Assembly: GCA_902805475.1 (NCBI GenBank)
Contig: CADCSX010000001.1
Location: 1,798,001-1,862,000 of the forward strand
Direction: 5' to 3'
DNA length: 64,000 nucleotides
From: Entonaema liquescens
Taxonomy: Eukaryota > Ascomycota > Sordariomycetes > Xylariales > Xylariaceae
Shown here: positions 36,001-48,831 of the stretch, in pieces
Layout: every line of letters begins with the position of its first letter
How positions within the stretch are numbered: the stretch's first letter is position 1
The notes under the pieces: model-generated
Seen by the model: the letters and a program-made list of their open reading frames with translations, nothing else
Database searches by the model: none
What the model was told of the DNA's origin: nothing
Program-made: the position numbers and the translations under genes

Positions 36001-39000
36001 GAGACGCGATAGTGCCCGTCTATTACATACACCTACATACATACTTCACACACTGCGTGCGTACGTGCATTCTTCATAGTATAGAGAGGCCTCACTCCAA
36101 GATTTTTTGATTGCCGGTTCAGCAGCAAAGCGAGCAGGAAAGAAAAAAAAAAGCAAGTCACCGTTGCTTTCTCCCCTCCCCGGTCGTCTGCGCTAAGATC
36201 CGAACCGAGGCCGTTCGTTGTCGACGACGACTCCCTATTCGTAGAGCCAGACTTATTTCGAGGCCGGCGGGCCCCCGTTTTGGGCCACGTACATATCGCC
36301 GACCTCAAAAATTTTGTACTTTTGAAGCTTATACTCAGTCTAGTTACTACTACTACAGGCTTACCGTTCCATCCGGGAGCGATGCGCTCCCAGCCAACCG
36401 CGGCATGCTCGATGTCTTGCAGCGCCAGTGGTCGGGGTCGCCATGCGCGCGGCTGCTGCTGCAATCGCAGGCGACGCCGAGATGGTTGGTGGCTTTCGAA
36501 GGGAAGAAGGAGGAGGAGGAAGGGGGGCTGAGGCAAAGCTTGGCCCAGGCCTCCCGTCTACATACATACATACGTACACACTCTACACAGTACCTAGGTA
36601 ATCATCACAGCGTGCGCTCTTAGAGCCGCAAGGTGTCATGGATAATGGATTTCTTACCTGATGGCTTGCTTGCGTTGCTTAGCTTACCACGACTACGTCG
36701 GGCTCCAAGCAGTAGGAGCAGCAAGCAGCAGTACAGCGTAGCATCTTGCTCCAGCGACATGACACTCTGACAGCCAGCCAGCTTGCCAGCTTGCTTGCTT
36801 TCGCCCGAGGATCGTGCGCCTGTAATATTCTCCTCTCCTCTCCTCTCCTCCTTGTCCGCAAGCGAACTGACTTGACTTGACGGAGATGGGTCCGACGAGT
36901 CGAATTCTTGCGAATAATAATACTACTACAACGCCTCGACGGGTAAATTACCGCAGACCGACCTTCTTACTTACTCCTTCCGTCTCTCTGTTCGCTCGGT
37001 CGTGCTCGGCGAACGGTTGTGAGGTGATGCAATACCGCAACCTAGACCGCTGCGCACGAGGGGTGGCCGACGTTGCAGTGCCTTACATGAACTGTACGCC
37101 ATGCATCTCAGACGGGTTTCGTTTTTTTCCCTCTATCCCGTGGAGTGGAGTGGAGAGAATGGTGAGCGCCCGTCTCCGTCGGAGATTAAACTCGCCTCTT
37201 ATTTTTTATTTTTTATTTTTATTATTTTTATTAATATTACTATTATTATTATTTTTCTTCAACGCCGTTAGCGTCGCCCAGTAAGTAACGTACGTACCGT
37301 ATCCCTAAGTAATCGGGCGACGACGGGGACACACATGTGTAACACGTTTCTAGCAGCGGTATACTGGGCACCCCGGGAGGGGAGCCTTCATGCAAGACCA
37401 CGTAGACGCAGGTCCGTACCTAATGAACTACCTATACCTAACCTACTAATTTACCCCTCACTGGGGCCCTTCCTCCTCTAAAGATCAGTGTTTAATACGA
37501 CGACTTGCTATACTGTCTTGGTTCCCTCGGTGTTCCCACACGGAGCCTCCTGTCAACGCAGGTATGCGCCAGCGCGCGACTCGCGGCAGCGGCGTGCCGT
37601 ACCCCGATGACGAAAGACAGGACAGGAGAGCTCGTATCGAGTCGCGCGTGGAGATAGCATGTTTTAATTCCGGGGCACTGGTTTGCGCGAGACAGTGTTA
37701 CTTGGAGGTCAATTTTTTGTTCGTATAGCGAGACCTCGTAGTCTCGAATGGTTCGATGGGCTCGTTCAAAGCCACACGTACCACCTTAATTCTAGAGTAA
37801 TGTGAGATTAAATATAGCCTCGTAATGGTCTTCCAATCGTGCGTCTGGGCGTAGTAAGTCGCATCTGTAGATGTCTGCAAGCCCCTTTCTGTGCATAGGG
37901 GTCGGTGATGACGTTGTTGGAAAAGGGGTCTATTGTGCAGTTTGGCCACTGCCTCATGGCAAGCTAACTAAACACAAGGTATCCAGAATTCTAGACTATG
38001 TAGTATGCTCTGGGAATCCAGAAAATGCCAATACCAGGTGTTATTTCGCTCCACCATTTTCTGCTATTGTGAAAACACCAAACTTCGTATACGCGAGACG
38101 CTTCGACTATTTCGTATACCCTGTGTCTGCTACCAATTTGCTTCCGATAGCATAGCTTTAAAGTCTCACAATGAAGCTAGCGTGCTTCTTATCTGAGCGA
38201 AACATGAACTATCGTATCTTTCGCGAGTTTGTTTTGTTTAGGTACCTCTTAACCCCTTATAGTAGAGGCACTAAATAAAGTGACTTGTTATGTTTGCATC
38301 TCTTCAAGTTGAGTATAGGTCCTCCAAAAAGAAGCAACAGTTACTTCCTCTCTTTTTGCTTTAATATATTGACTTTCTAGTATTATTAGGAATCTACGTT
38401 CTAGGGGATATCCTTTCGCGTGCCCTGGGAGTTCTTAGTTCCAGTCTCCCCGTAACTCCTCTAGGTGTGCGATACGGGACGAGACTAATGTGAATAGCGA
38501 CCTCGAGGACGATCAGTTTCCGAGATAATTTGGGGTCATCGTTAGGTATTCCCGGCTGAAGTTTGCTGTAGACAGGTAATAGACAGGTAAACTTTCCAAT
38601 ATACCATCGGCTTGTTGAATTTAGACTTCAACAATCCCACTAGCTTAGGGAATCTTACAATGGGCAATACCATCCAGCATAATAGCTGCTGAGACTGGAC
38701 AAGGGAGTTACTAACTTATTTGGAGAACTTCGGTTGTATGTATCAAGAACCACTACCCCCCGTCATGAAATGGAATGGACAGGCAGAAGCCATCCGTCAA
38801 GTCTGTCGATACTTTCTCGGGCTCGTGTAGTCATAGCGGTAAAGTATAAGTGCCGTAATCTAGAGGAATGTAAACCTGCCTGTATGGGTATGTCCACCTT
38901 CCGAAGAGTGGAAAATCCGACTACTAGCAACGTTCGAGGTAAGTTTATCAATCGAAACCGCCCTGCTCATATCACCGGGGTTATACGACGAACAGAACTG

Positions 39001-41836
39001 CCGACAGCGTTGGAATCGTAGAATATATCCAACGACGGGGACAATACTAACCCAGACATAGAGAGTCACATAGCGATGTCGAGGAGAATTGCCTTCACTG
39101 ACGCTCTCGTCTTAACATCGGAAACCTTGCCAATCTAGGGGCACTGCCATCTAAAGTAGTTGAAGGGACCAAGTGTACTTACGCCCTTAGGCGGATAGGA
39201 ATGGGTTGGCCATGTGAATGGAGGGGTGGATTCGCTTCGTGGATTCGACCATAGGGGTACTGGCTCTTGAGGGGTTCACCAAGTAATAGATACTAACCTG
39301 TATAGACATGCCGTGCCTCTAGGGTAGATGACGGCCGTCGAAGGGGCCCATTTGTTTGCTTGAGTGTCACCTTACAAAGCCCTCCTTTGGTGAGTTGTAT
39401 ATCGTTACGACACGTTCTGATATGTGATATTTCTTCTCCAGCTTAAGGGGTAGCTATCCTCTATCTCGTTCATTTATCTCTAATGGGTTGTTATCGTAGG
39501 CTTGGACAGAACACCAAACAAGAGCCTCAGAACTGTTAATCACATTACTTATCTGGGAGCAAGTTTTAACAGACCTCAGGGAATGAAGCCTGGCCTTTGA
39601 ATAGCTTGTTAGAGCTTCCGCCATAGCTCGCTCATAGATTAGGTCCGTACAGGTAGGCAGGTAGTAAACAACTATCATGAGCTATAATGGTATTGAGACT
39701 TACGCGGAGGTGGTTCCTAAGTAGGGGCTAGTAAGAAGTTTATTTTCTCTTCAGTCCCTGGGAGCAATGCTTCTTGGCGTTAGTAGTGTTGCTACTGTCT
39801 GAGAGGATAATGCAATTGCCTCAGGAGCCTAGGGATCCTATATGAATTATTTGAATTGGGAGTGAGGGTAGCTAAGAGGCCCTGAGTTCTAAAGATCTCA
39901 TCGTTTCTATATTCCTCTCGGCTTAGTAGTTAAAAGTAGGCATATTAGTGCCAGACGAAATGCTAGGGGGCATTATCACACACCTTAGATACCTGTTACA
40001 GGGCTAGCCAAACTCCCAGGAAAGGGCAATATCTATCTAAGATGTACCTACCTAGGTAAATAATAATCAGCGCGCCATTGAGTAGGTGGTATGAGACGGG
40101 ACGAAAGGGTAGGGAAGCAACTTTGTTGTTCCGCGAGGAACTCTGACCTAAGTACAGGAGCTCGTGGCTATATATACTGGAACTTTTCTTTTTTTCTAGG
40201 TGTCTCAAGTGGAATTTTGACATTTGGTAAGTGTTAGGGGTCGTAGTTGTCTAGAATAAGAGAAAGAGGCCCAACCTGGAGTATACTGGCGACTTTTATT
40301 AGCCTATGCCCTTTCTAGGAATAGGAGTGAGGTTTAGTACCCAGTAGGTACTCCAAAGGGCCGTTTTTACTGTCTTCTGGCTATAAGTCCATTGACTTAT
40401 TTAGTTTTCTGAAGATTTTTGGGCAACTATGTTCTAGAATCATTATAAACAGATCAAAAATGATTCAAAGATTATCGCCGATACGTCTTATATGCCTTTT
40501 AGATAAATTCTCTTTGGCTGTGACTTCAAGGCATAACTTGGGATCTGAACTCCCTTAGAAGCTAAGCAATTATTGATGTTTGTTACGATGCTGCCATATA
40601 TATCTTGACCTTGGAGACCTTTGTGATTCGTTTTAACGTCGTTAGCTAAACGTCACTCCGTACGTTTGACATCTTCCGAAGAAGGACATGTATTAAATGC
40701 TTTGCGAATTGATAATCACGTAGATGTGATTGCCGTGACTAAGAAGAAATCCTTGTCAAATCCAATTGTTGGAGAGTAATAAGAGTCTGACGTTAAGATT
40801 GACTTGGATGTCTCGAATAACGGACAAAAGGGGTCATCTGATGATAAGTAGGGGTGAAGTGGGCTTTTCACTTTGACTCTTTGATAGACGCCTATGCCTA
40901 TGTCTTTCAATTATCTATCCGGTTTATTCTCTTCTAGAAGCAGTTAGGTAGACACCTAGTTGTGTAGACTGACTAATGATGGCAGAGCGACTTTAATACT
41001 ATTGTTATCTCATCTTAATCTAAGAGAGAAGGAGTTGAACTTCTAAACATACCTTAGGTACTTAGTCTAACTTCAGTCCGACTTCAGATAATAATTAAAC
41101 CAACTAGTTCTAATTTTTAAAAATATACTGGCCGAGACATTGGATTAGATAGGGTACTTTCTCATAATGGAGATCACAGATGAAGATGAAGGTAGTCAGC
41201 CACATGAATGAAGGTGTTATGAATTGACTGCGGGGAATGATCTACCCTTGCTGTGATAGTTAAGGTACCAAGCCACTGCCACCAAAGCACGTGCATCTGT
41301 ATCATGTAATAGATCAGAGGTTCACCATATAAATGCCTTAACAATTGATTAATATCTTGGATAATTGCAACTCGGAGACTTTCTTGGAACTCGTCCCTGC
41401 TAAATATACCTAGTATTAGATAACCGTGACTTCTCGTAATGTTTGTTACACCGTCGGACCGAGCGGGGCAGTTACCTTTATATAGCTGTACCTAAAAAGT
41501 ATAAAAAAGTAGGCAGGTACCGATGTAGCTCGGGGACCGAATGATCCGCACAACCAATCAGAATTAGAAAAGTGACCCCAGTCGCGTCATCTCTAGTTAA
41601 TTCTATGAGGTATGGGTAGTTGCAGGTTGCTTGGAACTTCGATAGGTGGCATTAACCATTCGTTGAAGTACATTTGTAACGAAACCTCCCAATTTACCTA
41701 TTTACCTACGAACAGAAACGATCCTTAAATCCGCTCGACTTAAACAACCACATCGAAATGATGGGCACTTAAATCAATTCTCAACCATCTCTAATAATAC
41801 TCTTATATTTCCTTATCGCTCCCAGCAATTGTCACA
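36001..41836. other. Gene-sparse region, part 3, including a GC-rich promoter-like island and the HRD1 upstream region
   Basis: Between about 36.1 and 37.3 kb the DNA becomes GC- and pyrimidine-rich with CTCTC and CATACATA-type repeats, resembling the leader/promoter DNA of active genes elsewhere in the window. No convincing gene follows on either strand. A T-rich block at 37199-37260 encodes only low-complexity Leu/Phe. The remainder to 41.8 kb is ordinary A/T-biased intergenic sequence. TACCTAGGTA occurs at 36591-36600 and 40049-40058. The last few hundred bases are the HRD1 promoter and leader. Confidence 0.4.
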
Positions 41837-44446
41837 ATGCGCGTTCTTTGGTACGCAGGGGTAAGCTTAATATACCATATAATCTTTCTATAAAGCAGCT
41901 TCAAGCTAATACAATTCTCTGCGCAGACCTCGACCGCCCTGGCGGCCGGCGTTGTCGCCTATGCATTCAACCAACGGGCCAACTTCTATTCCGCCATGGT
42001 TTATCTGTCGCAAAATAACTTGAGTCTTATGGTATGTTTTATGGTACACCTCACCATTCCCTATATCCTTTGCCACCCCGCTGAAATTACTGACCCTTTG
42101 TCGTTCGACTGCAGATACTTATAAACCTTGTCCTCCTGGTATATGGTTCCTTCGTTTGGGGCCTTCAGCGACTATGCTATGGCCCTCTCCGACCGGTCGA
42201 GATCGAGCAGCTCTACGAGAAAGCCTGGTTCGCCGTTACCGAGACCTGCCTCGCCATGACTATATTCCGGGAAGAAGTTGGTGCTTGGTTTCTTGTTATG
42301 TTTACCGCTCTGGTCACCGGAAAAGTTTGGGAATGGATAGGCGAAGGTCGTGTCGAAGTCTTGGAACAGCAACCTCCGGTAAACCCGCGCCTCTTCCACA
42401 CGAGACTCAGCATATCTCTCCTGTTGAGCGTCATATATGATACCTGGCTGTTCACGTACACCATAAATGCCGTCATTCAGCAGGCCCGACCTAACATGAT
42501 GGTCATGTTTCTATTCGAGTTCGCCATATTAACCGCCTGCTCGTTCCGCACTGGTTTACGATATGTCCTGTCATTGGTCGAGGCCGATATAGTGAGGAAG
42601 CAGACCAAGCAAAGGTTAGAAGAACGACACAGGCAAATCCGGGAACAGCGTGCCGATATCATGAGACGCCGCGAATCTGGCGACCCCGCGGAAGTGGAAG
42701 CTGCAGAGCAGGAAGAATTGCCTAGTGAGGAGGACATCGACGAGACGGATATCGATGTACCAGGATGGGAATCGAAGGGGCAGTGGGTTCTGAGTCTCGA
42801 TTTGTTAACAGGTAAGTACCTATGTCCCTCCTGTGCTATAATTGTTATCACCTAACAGCCGCCTAGACTTCGTCAAGCTCGGCATCTATTCCGCTTTCTT
42901 TGCTATCCTAATGATGTTTTACGGACTACCTATCCATATTATGCGCGACCTATTCATGACGGCGCGCTCATTTGTGGGCCAGCTCAGACTTCTGATCCAA
43001 TACCGTAAAGCTGTGAAAAACATGACCAAGTACCCCGACGCCACTGAAGAAGAACTAGCGCGCGAGAATACTTGTATCATTTGCAGAGAAGATATGAGAC
43101 CGTGGGATCCGTCCGCCGTGGGCGCAGTAGAGCGGTTCCGTCCAAAAAGGCTACCATGCGGTCATATATTGCACTTCGGATGTCTCAAAAGCTGGATGGA
43201 GAGGCAGCAAGTTTGCCCAACATGTCGGCGCCCGGTTACTATCGAAGATGCCCCGCCTAATGACGGCGCTGCTCCCGGTGGCCAGGCTAATGCTCCAGGT
43301 CAACCAGGACCAGGCAATAGAGCTGCAAATGCCGGCCAGCCGCCGCAGGCTCGTCCTGGAGGCAATATGAGAGTGTTCCAGTTCGGTCCTATTCGGTTGG
43401 GCTTTGCTCAGGGCAACGCCCAGAATATCCATGAGATGGCACAACGCCTCCGTGTCCCCCTCGACGGTGCCAATATTCCTCCAGTACCTACACCAACCGC
43501 TCCAGCTCCTCCTAGTTCGGCCCATCCAAATAGCCTCGGTAGTATTACAGAAATACAGGCACAACTTCACGACATCTCGACTCGAATCCAAATGGAGATG
43601 CAAGCCTTACAGGCGAGCCAAGCTGAATTGCAAACTCTTTATGCCCTAACAGCGGAGCTAAATCGTCTTCGTCAGCCGCAGCAGGAACCTCAACATGCAC
43701 CGATGGCTCAACCGGGACACCCAGGTATCAGTGTTCAGTTTGCATCTGACCAGGTGGCTCCCCCGCAACATCCTTTTGCACCTTTTCAACCCATGCCACA
43801 GTTCCCTTCGTTTCCGGGTTTCCCGCCTCGTGTGGCAACCCCAACAATGACTAGACATGGAGGCGTATCTTATTCGACTGCTATCCCTGCTGGTAGCCCG
43901 GAACTACCGGAAGGTGTTACCATCCCTCCTGGCTGGTCATTATTGCCTCTTCAGCGCCTTGATGGCCAGCCACCACAAGCTCCCATAGGGACCCAGGCAC
44001 CTAGCCAACAAGCTGATGCCACCAACCAGCAGACACAAACGACTGATACAATAAATGCCAACACTACAACTAGTGGCGCTAGCGGTTCCCACTCTAGAAT
44101 CGGGGATTCCATTGCTCGGATTCTAGAGGCATCTGGCAGGCATACGGCAGAACAACCTTCCGGATCTACTTCACAGTCGCAGAGAGAACCTACTGTAGTA
44201 GCTGCGCCTACTCCGTTAGTGCCTAACTGGGGCGGCGCCGCACAATTATATGCTAACGGCGGGGTTGGTGGCTCAACCTCTACAAATGAGCAAGGAGCAA
44301 GGGCAGGAGAAACCTCGACATCAGAAAGCCAGCGTCCTAGCTCAAGTGATGAACAAGAAACATCAACGAGTAATGAAGCGAAAGGAAAGGCGAAAGCGGT
44401 TACAGTTGAGGACGCAGATGACACGGAGGATGCAGAGGATGAGTAA
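41837..44446 (+). CDS. HRD1: ERAD RING-type E3 ubiquitin ligase Hrd1/synoviolin
   Basis: Four exons (41837-41860, 41927-42031, 42115-42811 and 42867-44446) give 801 residues with consistent phases; introns start GTAAGC, GTATGT and GTAAGT. The start reads MRVLWYAG, then TSTALAAGVVAYAFNQRANF. Multiple membrane helices cover roughly residues 5-300, including ILINLVLLVYGSFVWG and IYSAFFAILMMFYGLPIHIM. A charged cytosolic insert of about 200-260 (RQIREQRADIMRRRESGDPA) interrupts them. The RING-H2 has Cys345, Cys348, Cys373, His375, His378, Cys381, Cys392 and Cys395 (CIIC, CGHILHFGC, CPTC). A Pro/Gln-rich disordered tail of about 400 residues ends in acidic sequence. Hrd1 forms the ER retrotranslocation channel and ubiquitinates misfolded proteins with Hrd3, Der1 and Cdc48. 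The gene appears intact. Confidence 0.97.
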
Positions 44447-47400
44447 AGCAAAGCGCTTGCCCTCCAGTCTACACTCTCAACCTTGTATTCACACAAAAAT
44501 TGCATCAGGGCAAGGCGTTGGCGGCGTTGGAGTTTCGCGTCCCTATTTCACTGCCGGATCGATCGAGGATCTGGCATGATAGGACTTATACTATGAGTTA
44601 TTGAGGCGGTATTCTTCCGCGTTAGAATAATTGTATGTTCGATGTCTCCACTTCGGAGAATGAGGAATAAATAGACTCCGGTATACTTGAGATGATAGGA
44701 AAACGAAGGACCTATTGATCTTGAGAAACTAAAAATGCCCAAGCTTGTGAATACTCAATTGTAGTTGGTGTGTCACGTTATTTTATAGTTGACTGTGTCT
44801 GTGATTTGGCTCTGTACTAGTAATTGAGGGTATCTATTTCTAGATACCTGGATAATGAATCGTCGTTTATATCGCCTAGCAGTATTGCAGCAGGGCTATC
44901 GAGGTTCGGAGGTTAACGAGATGCTTCGTCTCGTACATAACATTTTTATAGGTACCTACCTAGCTGTTGGTAATGCGTTTCACTCAATAAACCGTATTTA
45001 CTTTTCAGAGGCGCATTCCACTATAAGCAGATGCATGCGTAAGAGTGGTTCTAGATTACTCACCTCTACTTCCGGAGTGCAGATACCCGAGTCTAGAGCG
45101 CATACTAATATTAGTCCATCATGAACGAGATGGAAACTTTAACGCATAGTTCGATCATACGCCACGTGTCTGTTGTCTCGGGTTTCCCGTGGTTATTAGG
45201 GGGGAAGGCAAGTAGGGCAATTTTACTTAAATATTCTTTTTGTTAGGGCTCGAAGAGGTGGGAGCCAGGAGATGATAGGGATAGGGGTATCTTGTAGGGT
45301 TACAGGACTCCCAAGGTCAGACTGAAGACAATACTAACGTCTAGTGGTACGGTAGCGACTTTCTTCAGTACGTTTCCTTCGGATGATAATGTTTTCAATT
45401 ATTTTCGTGTAGTGGAAAGCCTACACATATCTTACTCTAGGATTGGGCTCTAGAATACCCAAGTTGTGGATAAATTGCTTCTTTGGAATCAGCCGTCTGC
45501 GGTGGCTTGAAATAGGCTGACATGAATTCCTTCTTCCATTTGAGATAAAATGGATCTGGCTGATGTTTCAATATTATAGATGTAATTCGTTCTAAATGTA
45601 GCGGTGACTCAAGAGATCCGTCGCAACACTCTTACACCTTGTTGGATGATACGATCCGCCCTACACAGTGGCGTTGATCTCCACAAGATATAAAATCGTG
45701 CATATTATAGAGCAAATTATTTGTCCTTTAGAGTACGCTGAGAATACAGCATATGTTCCTTCTACGGACAACATGTGGCCAAGTTACGAGATTGAAGATA
45801 TGATCTTCCATCCTATCAGAGGCAATGGGTGTGGCGTAGCTTTTCCAGACTTACCTTACCTCAGAGCTGGTTGATCGAAAGGCCACTAGGCTAGTCACAA
45901 GCGAATCCATCTTGATATGTGTAAAAGAAAATAGGACCTAGCGTGGGGGGATGTTGTGATAGAGACGGCTTAATCGTATGGGCGACAAATAATAGACTGA
46001 AGCCCATACGTATTCTAGGTAGATTTCAAAGTAGACATAAGACTAGACTAGCAGAACAACCTATTAGCTCCGTTCTAACGTAGAGACGCGGTGCCATTCG
46101 AATGTTATCATCGAGTCCAATAAACAACCACTATATGTCCCTGTCGATAGCTCAACGTTAGGAAGACTTCATGCAGAGATACCGCTCAAACATTGAATTC
46201 AAAGTTCCATAGTAAATCATGAATGAGGCACCATCACGGCGGATCCTCATAGAATATAAGGAAGAACTGATTCCTAATAAATATCGTTCTTGAAACAATA
46301 GTAGAAACTGGATAGGGGGGATTATTGGGGGCACTGATTACGAATTAGTTACACCTAATGTACCTGGTATAGAGTCTATTTGCTTCCTAGATCAATATGA
46401 GCAAGAAAAAAGTACAGCCTCGGGCGTTGCGGCGAAATCTCGCAAACTAAAGCATGAGCTAGAACAGACAAATATCAGATCCAAACTCGTCTAAGCCAGA
46501 TATTATTAGCCATCTTACCCAACCCACCACCGAACCGATTTTTCCTTCTCTTTTACCAAAGAACCTGCTAGACAAGCCTTCAGCACCATACTAAGCCATA
46601 TATTAATTAAAAATCCAAATTCTTAAATCATACTCTACCTAGGGTTCCTCGCCTATGGCAAGCAAGTAAGTCGCATCCCACGCCCGTCTTATATAAAGTA
46701 ATTCGCGGACGAAAGGGTCCTGCTAGTGCTCACCCGCTCACGTAACCTCTTCCTATCGACCCAAGAGCCCGGTACGCCCGAGAAGAAGCTTACCCAACCC
46801 ACGTGCGTTCCCCCCAACCCAGCGCATAGGATGAGCGGTCAACGGTCGAGCTCCTACGCCCAACCTACAGGTCCCTCGTTTATATCCGTGCCTTGGGGGC
46901 GCATACCGCCGCCCTGGTTGGCTGGTTAGTCGTCTGTCCGCCTGCTTCAGCATCCCATGCTGACGCCAAGCCCACGCTGCTGCGAACCCGTTGCGCTGCT
47001 GCGTAGATTGCTCCATCAACGCACAAAAAGCAGCCGTCGTGTGACACGAAGATCCCTCTGGACCTAATGTACTATGTAATACGCCGTCGGAAAATACATA
47101 CCACATACTATATGTACTGTAAGCTCGTAGGGCTGCATGGGACACAGCCCCAGAAGAGTGGTGGTGGTTGACGCTAGCTTTTCCGCGCTGCCCTTCTCTC
47201 CCTCCCTTTTTTACTATCTGCCGCCTCACTCGCTACCAACATACAGACATACATGCATACCTATGAATCAATCATCCTCGGAAGCGATTCGACCCGAGCA
47301 CAAGGCCATGCCGCGCTGCGCCGCGTTTTGTGTAATCCGAGTCGGTCCGGACAGGTACTGTGTCAGTCGGTCAGTCAGCTGGATTAGCTAAGTAGAAGAA

Positions 47401-48054
47401 GAAGCGAATTATTCAGACGGCGTGTGAATGATAGGCTTTACGACTAGGCAACTAACTAATCAAGCTACCGAACATAACTCTCGTGTGGTTCGCTATCTCG
47501 TCATACGGTGACAGTATGTGCCAGTGACGAGATACTGACAGAATCAAACTAGTACCACATACACACCCATGGTGGGTGTGGTCGATTACCTACAGGATCG
47601 GCGTTGATTTACGTTGCAGCGTGCGTAAGCAAGATGGAGCAGATCCCTGATTTCGCCTCAAATCAGATATGACTCCGAGGCCATGGGGTGTGCCCTGGTT
47701 TCAAGCCATACTTGGTATAGTTATCACACATTTAGAGACTTAGTCTTCCATATGTAGGTAGATATCACGACACAGTTTAGGTGCAGAAGTTGAAAAAGAC
47801 GATAGTTAGAGATGATGAAGATTAGATTTGGTATCTGGTTAAACACCCGTAGGATTTTGTTGCCCCAAGTATCCTCCAAGACCAAGAAAGAAACCCAAGG
47901 TGCCTATGCTAAAAGATGCTCAATCCGTTCCGTATGCAGACTGAATATGACAAAAAGAAAAAGGAAAACCCGCCCAAATGCAAGGCGAAAAAAGACCACC
48001 AAACGCCGCCCGTATGCAATGTATGCTAGATCCAAGTGTAAACACTATATGCAA
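44447..48054. other. Intergenic region between HRD1 and the acidic RVxF protein gene
   Basis: No gene is supported in 3.6 kb. The flanking genes converge here. TAGGTACCTA lies at 44949-44958. From about 46.65 to 47.4 kb the DNA is richer in G+C and C/T and looks like promoter/leader sequence. An ATG followed at once by a consensus donor (ATGGCAAGCAAGTAAGT at 46658) hints at a short first exon, but I could not trace a downstream exon of recognisable sequence. A Lys/Arg-rich open frame at 47812-48072 is probably the antisense 3' region of the next gene. Confidence 0.4.
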
Positions 48055-48831
48055 TTAATCCTTGACCGGTAACACGAACCGAACCCTCTTCCGTGGCTTT
48101 GCAGCCGGTATATCTATTGGTCGCGTCTTCTCATCATCAGTTAGATCTTCGACGCTTAAGCCCATCTCGCTCATCGTTTCCTTCTCGGGTTCCTCTTCTA
48201 TAGAATAAACATCGGGACTTGGCTCACGCCATGAATGCCGTCGTTGAAGTGACTGGCAGGGCGACCTTCCTCGTAGAGAGCGTCGTGGGGGTGCGAAGCG
48301 TTTTACGGGACGTTTGGGTGAGCCAACGTGGAATGAAGCGGGTGATAATAAAGACTCTGTGGTCTGAGATGTTACGGTGGAAGCAGGCCTTGTTTGATCG
48401 AAGAATTTCTCGAAACCAAATGGTAGAGATGTATGGCCATGAGGGTGGAAGCGGATATATTCTTCATCATCATCATCATCGTCATCTTCGTTGTCGTCCA
48501 AGATAGCACAGTCTGCCATCTTGTCTCTGGGCTTATACTTCCTTAGTCCATCAAGGGTAGAGGGGGAGACAGTGCGGATGATCTCTCGAGGCTTAGTTGC
48601 ATCCTCGATTCCGGCGTCAAACTCGAAATCAAATTCGAGGTCTTCTTCTTTTGGAGTTGGTGGTGTAAGGAAATACATCATGGGATTCTCATTAGACCAC
48701 TGAGCATCAAGCTCGTCATCGTCTGTTGAGTTGGTATCGTCTTCCAAAGACGGGGGAAAGCGGCTAGGACTCGATGGCCAAGACGGCTCCGCCTGGCCGC
48801 GCATAGATGTGCTAGGAGGTAGTAAAGGCAT
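48055..48831 (-). CDS. Acidic disordered protein with C-terminal RVxF motif (conserved hypothetical)
   Basis: Intronless gene of 258 residues, mostly disordered. Features in order: Ser/Pro-rich N-terminus, DDTNSTDDDELDAQWSNENP (31-50), MMYFLTPPTPKEEDLEFDFE (51-70), the Asp run DDNEDDDDDDDEE (about 111-123), an Arg/Ser/Pro-rich middle (PKRPVKRFAPPRRSLRGR), acidic SVEDLTDDEK, and the terminus RKRVRFVLPVKD. The terminal RVRF (249-252) after basic residues fits the RVxF docking motif by which regulatory subunits bind protein phosphatase 1. That role is inference. I believe similar short acidic proteins with this C-terminus occur in other Pezizomycotina, but I cannot name a characterised one. The start is the first ATG; no better upstream start is visible. 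Confidence 0.75.
   Translation of the reverse strand: MPLLPPSTSMRGQAEPSWPSSPSRFPPSLEDDTNSTDDDELDAQWSNENPMMYFLTPPTPKEEDLEFDFEFDAGIEDATKPREIIRTVSPSTLDGLRKYKPRDKMADCAILDDNEDDDDDDDEEYIRFHPHGHTSLPFGFEKFFDQTRPASTVTSQTTESLLSPASFHVGSPKRPVKRFAPPRRSLRGRSPCQSLQRRHSWREPSPDVYSIEEEPEKETMSEMGLSVEDLTDDEKTRPIDIPAAKPRKRVRFVLPVKD

Noticed and set aside
36033..36623. Overlapping 167- and 170-codon frames on opposite strands
   Set aside because: Both are Arg/Pro/Ser-rich translations of GC- and CT-rich DNA, with no domain, no good start context and no intron pattern.
36877..37284. 135-codon plus-strand frame with a Leu/Phe-rich hydrophobic end
   Set aside because: It starts with TTG, and the hydrophobic end is the translation of a T-rich repeat block at 37199-37260.
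40530..40570. 5S rRNA-like word GAACTCCC...GAAGCTAAGC
   Set aside because: Only about 25 bases resemble the internal control region; flanks do not match or fold as a 5S gene.
46658..46929. ATGGCAAGCAA followed by a consensus GTAAGT donor, with a 67-codon frame downstream
   Set aside because: No acceptor/exon combination produced a recognisable protein; retained only as a note in the intergenic entry.
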